Positions 59,276-64,000 of a stretch of DNA of 64,000 bases are shown in pieces; the stretch's first letter is position 1; every line of letters starts with the position of its first letter. This DNA is from Hydractinia symbiolongicarpus (Eukaryota > Cnidaria > Hydrozoa > Anthoathecata > Hydractiniidae). Below the pieces are notes generated by a model. It was given only the letters and a program-made list of their open reading frames with translations. It did not search any database and was not told where the DNA came from. The stretch is from NCBI RefSeq assembly GCF_029227915.1, contig NC_079883.1:12650001-12714000 (forward strand), written 5' to 3'. The position numbers and the translations under genes were made by a program.

Positions 59276-59618
59276 ATGAGCGAACAACAACCACAAGAAC
59301 CGAGCGTATTTACAAAGCCAGTAAAGCACCCGTGGAGAGTCGCGCAAGGTCACAAGTTAGCGGCACTGATGAAGAAGAGATCTGAAGCAACAAGATGGTG
59401 TTGTAGAATCTACAGTCAAAACCTCTTCTGGGGTGAGTTCTGTACAGTCAGGTAGTGTATATATTGGTGGAGGCATCGTTGCTATATTCGCCTTTGTAGG
59501 AGTTGGATTCTATATTTTCCGTAAGCAGCCCGCAGCGGCTCAACAGCCTCCCGAAACACGTGCACCAGGCCAGCCTCAGCCTTCAAAGTCCGATACCGAC
59601 TTTTTTCACATGCGATAA
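59276..59618 (+). pseudogene. Single-pass membrane protein, arm 2, 8-bp deletion
   Basis: ATG at 59276 gives MSEQQPQEPSVFTKPVKHPW and RVAQGHKLAALMKKR, then an 8-bp deletion relative to arm 1 shifts the frame. The TM segment and Pro/Gln-rich tail continue in another frame to DFFHMR. Arm 1 is broken at a different place, so between them the two arms preserve all parts. Confidence 0.65.
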
Positions 59619-59632
59619 TCTATAATATAAAC

Positions 59633-59884
59633 ATGAGTTATAATGTGACCCCCAAAGAGAAGGAAATCATCGACATGCTATATGAGACAGTCGTGGACCT
59701 GAGCTTTACATTCGCTTACGCTATGGTTGGCAAGAGATTCCTTGGTATAACGAGTCACAGCACCAAGTTGGATACAAGCGATGTGATGAAAATGGTGGCC
59801 TACTTCACAGCTGGACGGGGAAGCCGTGAGATGGCCGTCTCCAAAGGGTGGATACCTGCCTCCATAGTATTAAAGCCCAAGTAA
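59633..59884 (+). CDS. 83-aa protein of unknown function, arm 2
   Basis: Protein identical to the arm 1 copy at 52305-52556 (see there). The stop is followed within 20 bp by the hairpin at 59903-59917 and then the ATPase start. Confidence 0.6.
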   Translation: MSYNVTPKEKEIIDMLYETVVDLSFTFAYAMVGKRFLGITSHSTKLDTSDVMKMVAYFTAGRGSREMAVSKGWIPASIVLKPK

Positions 59885-59902
59885 GTACTTCCAAGGTTTC
59901 TG

Positions 59903-59917
59903 TCTGCCCAAGGCAGA
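59903..59917. other. Intergenic hairpin, arm 2
   Basis: TCTGCC-CAA-GGCAGA, 10 bp upstream of the ATPase ATG. Confidence 0.6.
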
Positions 59918-59927
59918 TGGAATAAAT

Positions 59928-60504
59928 ATGACTCTCAATGTGGTGCTACAATCACATACGATGATTTTTACAGAACCTACCTCATGCGGTAAGAGCAACG
60001 AGTGCTCGACCTCTTGGAGAACGAGTACAAGCACCATTTCCACAACGTTGTCATACTCTGCCCAACGCTGCCCTGGAAAAAGCTTTACTTGGAGAGGGCC
60101 TTGCTGTGGGAAGATGATTACGTGATCTTGATAGAGCAGGGTGATCAACTCTTTTACTGGATCGAGCAACTATCAAAGCTACTAGCGGGTGAAGAGACTC
60201 TGTTCATTGTTGACGATCTTATAGCGGACGAGAGCCTGGATAAGAAGCGTCAACCCCTGCTTGAGCTGGCCATCATTGGGAGGCATAGAAAGCATAGTAT
60301 CAGCAGGAGTGTTATACGGCTTTGCCAAAAAGCCTAAGACGTCAAAAGAAGCAATTGTTTATGTGGCAACCCCACGAGAGGTCAGATATGAAGCTGGTTG
60401 ATGAGTAAACGAACATGATCTCGGGTTGGGAAGGGATCAAGACCCAGGTGAGCAAATCTAAGCATACGTGCTTGTATGTGAGATTGGATCACCCTCAGAC
60501 CTAG
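59928..60504 (+). pseudogene. Polinton-type packaging ATPase, element A arm 2
   Basis: Same structure as arm 1: Walker A as FTEPTSCGKS then a frameshift, NEYKHHFHNVVILCPTLPW, Walker B LFIVDDLI, break after RHRKHS, and a C-terminal part in a third frame. An extra lesion in arm 2 is a TAA replacing GAA in VDEETNM (near 60406). Start context AATAAATATG. Nonfunctional in both arms. Confidence 0.8.
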
Positions 60505-60597
60505 AAAATTTTGGAGTGACGCGGACATCAGGTGTACCAGGCGGGTACAACTGATCAGAATTTGGAGCATTTTGCCTTGACTTTTAACTAAATAAAT

Positions 60598-60807
60598 ATG
60601 TCTTGTATGGAAAAATTACGAAAAAATTTTGAGGAAGAGATCCAGAAATTGGAGGATACAATCGAGGTCCTGGAAGCGAATCATGAGGCAAGAGTTTGGG
60701 ATCTGTATAAGATGAGTCAAAGGGTTAAACACAACGACCACATCGCTTTAATTACCTGTGTATCGTCCCTGGCTCTTGCCATTTTCCACTATATGATTAG
60801 ATATTAA
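60598..60807 (+). CDS. Coiled-coil protein with C-terminal membrane anchor, arm 2
   Basis: 69-aa intact copy of the arm 1 gene at 51382-51591, with several amino-acid changes but the same coiled-coil and anchor. Start context AAATAAATATG; hairpin at 60822-60846 follows the stop. Confidence 0.6.
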   Translation: MSCMEKLRKNFEEEIQKLEDTIEVLEANHEARVWDLYKMSQRVKHNDHIALITCVSSLALAIFHYMIRY

Positions 60808-60821
60808 GACCGTTTTACGTG

Positions 60822-60846
60822 CTTGTGATATTCGAGATATCACAAG
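60822..60846. other. Intergenic hairpin, arm 2
   Basis: CTTGTGATAT-TCGAG-ATATCACAAG. The loop reads as the complement of the arm 1 loop, as expected for an inverted copy. Confidence 0.75.
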
Positions 60847-60885
60847 TAAAAATCTTGTTTCAAGGAATCAGGGGAAATTGTTATA

Positions 60886-61256
60886 ATGATTTTTCGCAAG
60901 CATAGGACACCTGACGATGATAAGTACCACGATTTCCCGTACTATGACGCATGTGTTCAAAGACGCGATATCCTAGGGTGAGGAGTTGGTTCAAAGAGAA
61001 ATTTCCAAAGTCAGAAGAGATTGTCATTATCGACAATCCCTTCGGCATACATACCTTTAACAGATTCATCAAAGAAGGACACGTGAAGCGATACATATGT
61101 AACTTCAAACTGCTCGATTTGGGTCGAGACGATTGTACGATCTGGGTGTTCCAGCGCTACATGACTAAGTCACATATTTTTTGGCTCTTTTTGAGCCACA
61201 AAAATTACGATCACCGTCCATACATACACGATCCCAGATCCAAAACTGTAAGGTAA
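60886..61256 (+). pseudogene. Small BRO C-terminal-like gene, arm 2, frameshifted
   Basis: ATG at 60886 opens with IFRKHRTPDDDKYHDFPYYD and stops after DILG; the continuation in another frame has SWFKEKFPKSEEIVIIDNP, FNRFIKEGHVKRYICNFKL. The same two blocks form the C terminus of the BRO-like gene immediately downstream, so this is either a stand-alone C-domain gene or the end of a lost BRO gene. A hairpin (GGCTC-TTTTT-GAGCC at about 61182-61196) sits at its end. Confidence 0.55.
61182..61196. other. Intergenic hairpin after the BRO-C-like gene
   Basis: GGCTC-TTTTT-GAGCC within a longer TTTTT...CAAAAA pairing. A related hairpin ends the next gene (62041-62069). Confidence 0.5.
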
Positions 61257-61257
61257 A

Positions 61258-62034
61258 ATGTCTTGTCAAGTTAGATAGCGTAACCATCAACGGTCGCCCT
61301 TGTACTCGTGCTAAAGAAGTAGTACAAGGCACGCTGGAGTATAAAAAAGATACATCTAATACCATCCACAACCACTCCAGTCGTGAATATTACGCACACA
61401 AGTGGCAACTGAGCGGTTCACCCGCAGCGGGTGAACCGGTGAAATGGCCATCCGACTCGCAAAAATACGACCTCTACATCAATGAGGAGGGGATGTACGA
61501 GCTGGTGTTTGGAAGCCAGCAGCTCAAGGCAAGAAGGTTCAGAAAATACTGCTGCAACACAATTATCCCAAAAATCCGTGAGCAGCTACATCGTCAAGCC
61601 ATTGAAGAAAGAGATATGGCCCTAGCACTGCTTAATAATGACCTTGAGGACAGGGATAGACAGCTTGTGGTGTTGAATGACGATCTTGAGGAAAAAGATC
61701 GACAGCTCGATGTACAGATCCAAGAAAATGCAAGACTCCGTGAAAGTTATGTACCATATGCCCAAGATCCTGGGAAAAACAATGTTGTTATGACTTACCG
61801 CAAGCATACCACACAGGACGATGACGAGTATCATCACCTCCCATATTACTGCTCTCGCATACAGGATGCGCTATACGTTCTAAAAGAAAATGGTTTAAAG
61901 AGAACTTTCCAAAGTCGGAGGAGATTGTCGTTATCAATAATCCCACTAGTGTACATGCCTTTAACAAATTTGCAGAGGAAGGGCATGTGGCGCGATTCAT
62001 ATGCCACTTAGGTTTTCCAGCGTTAGAATATTAA
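61258..62034 (+). pseudogene. BRO-family protein, element A
   Basis: The N-terminal part is a Bro-N domain of the KLDSVTINGRPCTRAKEV type, with LEYKKDTSNTI, then YINEEGMYELVFGSQQLKA and RKYCCNTIIPKIREQL. A linker with the BRO heptad repeated twice (ALALLNNDLEDRDRQL, VVLNDDLEEKDRQL) leads to a C-terminal domain with MTYRKHTTQDDDEYHHLPYY. The first codons need a frame change after ATG at 61258, and a second shift near 61893 puts FPKSEEIVVINNP...ALEY in another frame, ending at TAA 62032. An 11-bp-arm hairpin (61414-61438) lies inside the Bro-N coding part. Confidence 0.8.
61414..61438. repeat. Hairpin inside the element A BRO gene
   Basis: CGGTTCACCCG and CGGGTGAACCG with a 3-base loop. It encodes the SGSPAAGEP loop before the YINEEGMYELV strand, the same structural place as the palindrome in the element B BRO gene. 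Confidence 0.8.
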
Positions 62035-62040
62035 GTCACA

Positions 62041-62069
62041 GTTTTTGTAGCTCTTGTCGAGCCACAAAA
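62041..62069. other. Intergenic hairpin after the BRO gene
   Basis: TTTTTGTAGCTC and GAGCCACAAAAA pair around a 5-base loop, with one mismatched position. It resembles the hairpin at 61182. Confidence 0.5.
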
Positions 62070-62123
62070 ACACGCGTGATAATGCTGCTTGACCACTTCA
62101 GCTGTATGTTAAAAGGTAGTCAA

Positions 62124-62712
62124 ATGTCAAAGAAAAAGATGGAAGCCTATGTACAGAGCCAACAATTTAAAAACCTTTACGGTATTCGAGTAGCCGTGCA
62201 GCGATGCTGCATCAAGGCAGGGTCTACTACCGGTTATTGTTCACAGTGTTTGGAGAATTTTAGATTTCGAAATGGGAGTACTATGAAGGTTTTGAATACC
62301 CGGATGATGACGAGCTTTTAGACAGAGTAGTATCGGATGAAAAGCCGTGGGCAACAATCCCGACGGAATATATAGATGAGGATCTCGAAGATGAAGTGCT
62401 CGAAAACGATATTGAAGACTGGGGTCTGCATATCGTCTCCAAAAAGGTGAAGAGGGTTGTTGCATGTTACGAGATCATTAAGGATAAGGACTTAAGGCTC
62501 TCGGATCTAGCAGACCTAAAGAAAATAGGCGTTATACTCAACATTCAAATCGATGACAGAGCATTGTTTGACATCATCGACCTTGATAGCGAGTCCAATG
62601 CTATCAAGGGAATCGTCTAGGCTATCCATTTTACGCCCTACATCCTTATGATTATACCCGCCTTCATCCGATTGACTCCAGCGATGATGATGACTCCGAC
62701 GATGATGATTAA
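62124..62712 (+). pseudogene. Unrecognised Cys-containing protein, element A, frameshifted
   Basis: ATG at 62124 (MSKKKMEAYVQSQQ), then RCCIKA and YCSQCLENFRFR as in element B. A frameshift near 62275 moves the acidic and helical remainder (DDDELLDRVVSDEKPWATI, ENDIEDWGLHIVSKKVKR, ADLKKIGVILNIQIDD) to another frame. A further shift near 62618 leads to a strongly acidic end (SSDDDDSDDDD) with the stop at 62710-62712. The CC...C-x2-C set could bind zinc. Function unknown. It occurs at the same place after BRO in both elements. Confidence 0.5.
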
Positions 62713-62782
62713 AGGAATGTTGCTCGGGTAAGTATTAACGTGAACGTGTGGTTCACGGTAACTACCACAAAAAACAACACAT
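62713..62782. other. Convergent gap between element A genes and integrase
   Basis: Short spacer where plus-strand genes meet the minus-strand integrase; includes a GTGAACGTG.GGTTCAC imperfect hairpin near 62739-62757. Confidence 0.4.
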
Positions 62783-63770
62783 TTACCACTCTTTTACATA
62801 CTCGGGAGGTACTTCAACACCCTCGGGTACTAGCATCAACTCCTCCGACACAAAACTACGATCAGGCCTATCAGGCAAATAGTACAGAAGACGGAAACCA
62901 GTCACAATACGGTCGAGTCTATACGTCTTTTTGCTCCACCAAGCGTCTGTTGCATGCCTTTTAGCATCACCGTGTTCTTCGCCGGACCGCAGCAGGTATA
63001 AGTAGAGACCATCGTCAGGTAACGGTTTCTCATCATGTTTTTCCTCACTTTGCGGTACGTCGTCGAGTTTGATGGCTTTCGAAGGTTTCATACCAATCAT
63101 CGCGGTTTTGGTGTTGTTCAAACTCTATAGAGTTGCTTAACCAAAGTGGTACTTTTTTCGTCAGTGACCAACTCTTGCGCATCTTGAGGTTTGAACAGCC
63201 TTTCCGTGAGCACCTTGTTATAGGACTCCACGAACGCCGTGAAAGTGTGGTGATATTTTGTGGTAGCCCTCTTGATCTCGACACCCTTACCTTCCAGGAG
63301 CTTTCTTACATCTGATTGGAACTCACTGCTGTGGTCACACTGAAAGGTCTTTGGATACTTAAGGGTCCGGCTTTGTAGATATCCTTGAGCATGTCAGCTA
63401 CTTTCCTAGCCTTTTTGGTCCTCAAAGGTCTCGCTACTTTGTACCTCGAGGCCACATCGATGCCTGTGAGGATGTATTTATAGGTGTTTCCATAGACTTT
63501 ATCGTGAGGCATATAGAGCAAGTCGAACTGGTGCATTTCGTTGGGCTTTGTGATTGTGAAATGCGGATAATTGATGCGCTTGGGACCTCAAATATGTCTA
63601 AGCCAGAGCAACTGTCTCGTCAACCAGTGAGTAACTCTCTTTTTAGAAAGGCCACTCTGCTCAGAGAGTAGTTTAATGGCCTTTTGACCAGTCCAAAGAT
63701 GTTCCGGGGTATAACAGATACAGTTAAGCTTTTCTGTTTCTTCAGCCGTAACGATATGTGCTTTTGACAT
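62783..63770 (-). pseudogene. Polinton-type (retroviral-like) integrase, broken
   Basis: ATG at 63770 in CATAAATG (MSKAHIVTAEETEKLNCICY, then HLWTGQKAIKLL). An in-frame TGA (63585-63587) follows LLWLRHI; the frame continues with MHQFDLLYMPHDKVYGN (first catalytic D) and YILTGIDVASRYKVARPL. After KAGPL a frameshift near 63365 puts QCDHSSEF (second D) and AFVESYNKVLTERLF (E) in another frame. A second shift near 63120 returns TAMIGMKPSKAI and the chromo-like C-terminal part (SKKTYRLDRIV, then SEELMLVPEGVEVPP) ending at 62783. All three DDE residues remain but the gene cannot make one protein. Confidence 0.85.
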
Positions 63771-63793
63771 TTATGAAGTGTCAAAAATGTTAT

Positions 63794-64000
63794 TTACATG
63801 TACTTGTACACCGCAAAACCAAGGAGGGCCAATGATCCTACGATGAACGTGAGCTCGCCGTCTTGTTGTTGCTTCGAAGGTATGTAGTAGTCGGATAGCT
63901 TTGGAGCTTTCTCGATCGTGGCGATGTAATAGTCTCTCATACCCTCATGTAGCTCTTTCAAGCTTTCGCCTGCTTGACGCTTAAGCTCCCGTTGCTGATT
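63794..64000 (-). CDS. C-terminally anchored small protein, partial at window edge
   Basis: The last 68 codons of a minus-strand gene that continues past 64000: charged helical part (RELKRQAGESLKELHEGM), DYYIATIEKAPKLSDYYIP, QQQDGE and a C-terminal hydrophobic segment (LTFIVGSLALLGFAVYKYM). It lies 23 bp upstream of the integrase start and is probably in the same transcription direction. Small tail-anchored proteins of this type recur in this element; no family recognised. Confidence 0.55.
   Translation of the reverse strand, partial: NQQRELKRQAGESLKELHEGMRDYYIATIEKAPKLSDYYIPSKQQQDGELTFIVGSLALLGFAVYKYM

Larger units (their letters stand above)
55391..61070 (+). repeat. Inverted duplication, arm 2
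   Basis: Matches arm 1 (51118-54910) in reverse; interrupted by 57317-59211. Confidence 0.9.
55057..64000 (+). mobile_element. Polinton-like element A, arm 2 and beyond
   Basis: Plus-strand order: polymerase B, 208-aa protein, (retrotransposon), single-TM protein, 83-aa protein, ATPase, coiled-coil/TM protein, small BRO-C-like gene, BRO-like gene, Cys-containing gene; then integrase and a TM protein on the minus strand up to the window edge. No capsid, penton or protease gene and no terminal inverted repeat is seen; they may lie beyond 64000. Confidence 0.8.

Noticed and set aside
60382-60570. Minus-strand 62-aa frame, also in arm 1 at 51619-51807
   Set aside because: Antisense of the ATPase C-terminal region.

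Overview
The window is animal nuclear DNA. It holds a very long 5S rRNA array, a replication-dependent histone quartet with conserved 3' stem-loops, non-LTR retrotransposon pieces and Polinton/Maverick-type virus-like elements. The mixture would suit a cnidarian (hydrozoan-like) genome, but nothing here proves the species.

Region 1 (1-43285): 69 tandem units of about 625 bp. Each unit carries one 5S rRNA gene on the minus strand (about 118 bp) and, 440 bp to its left on the plus strand, a conserved copy of only the 3' half of U1 snRNA (stem-loop III, Sm site, stem-loop IV). The 5' splice-site-pairing end and stem-loops I and II of U1 are absent. Private variants recur at spacings of 1, 2, 3, 4 and 5 units, so the array has grown by multi-unit duplication. 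One unit is interrupted by a 116-bp retrotransposon tail.

Region 2 (43286-46690): histone genes H2A(-), H2B(+), H4(-) and the start of H3(+). The first three are intact, with stem-loops and divergent CCAAT/TATA promoters. H3 is cut off after codon 27 and runs into unrelated DNA that holds a tRNA-Arg(ACG) gene.

Region 3 (46691-64000): mobile DNA. A 5'-truncated retrotransposon tail abuts a degraded Polinton-like element (element B, minus strand, 47271-51117) with a Fic-domain gene, a BRO-family gene, a packaging ATPase and small membrane proteins. Element B is joined to one arm of a second, related element (element A). Element A is present as a large inverted duplication: arm 1 (51118-54910, minus) and arm 2 (55391-61070, plus), about 3.8 kb each, separated by a 480-bp spacer made of rearranged DNA polymerase B sequence. 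Arm 2 is split by a 1.9-kb CR1/Jockey-type retrotransposon and continues into a BRO-like gene, an unrecognised Cys-containing gene, a broken retroviral-type integrase and a partial membrane protein at the window edge.

The Polinton-like genes shared by A and B keep their order: a two-hydrophobic-segment protein, a single-TM protein, an 83-aa protein, the ATPase, BRO, then a Cys-containing protein. Many start codons sit in an AATAAAT(AT)G context, and several intergenic gaps hold perfect hairpins. Most large genes carry stops or frameshifts. Several lesions are common to both arms of A, so the element was already dead before it was duplicated.
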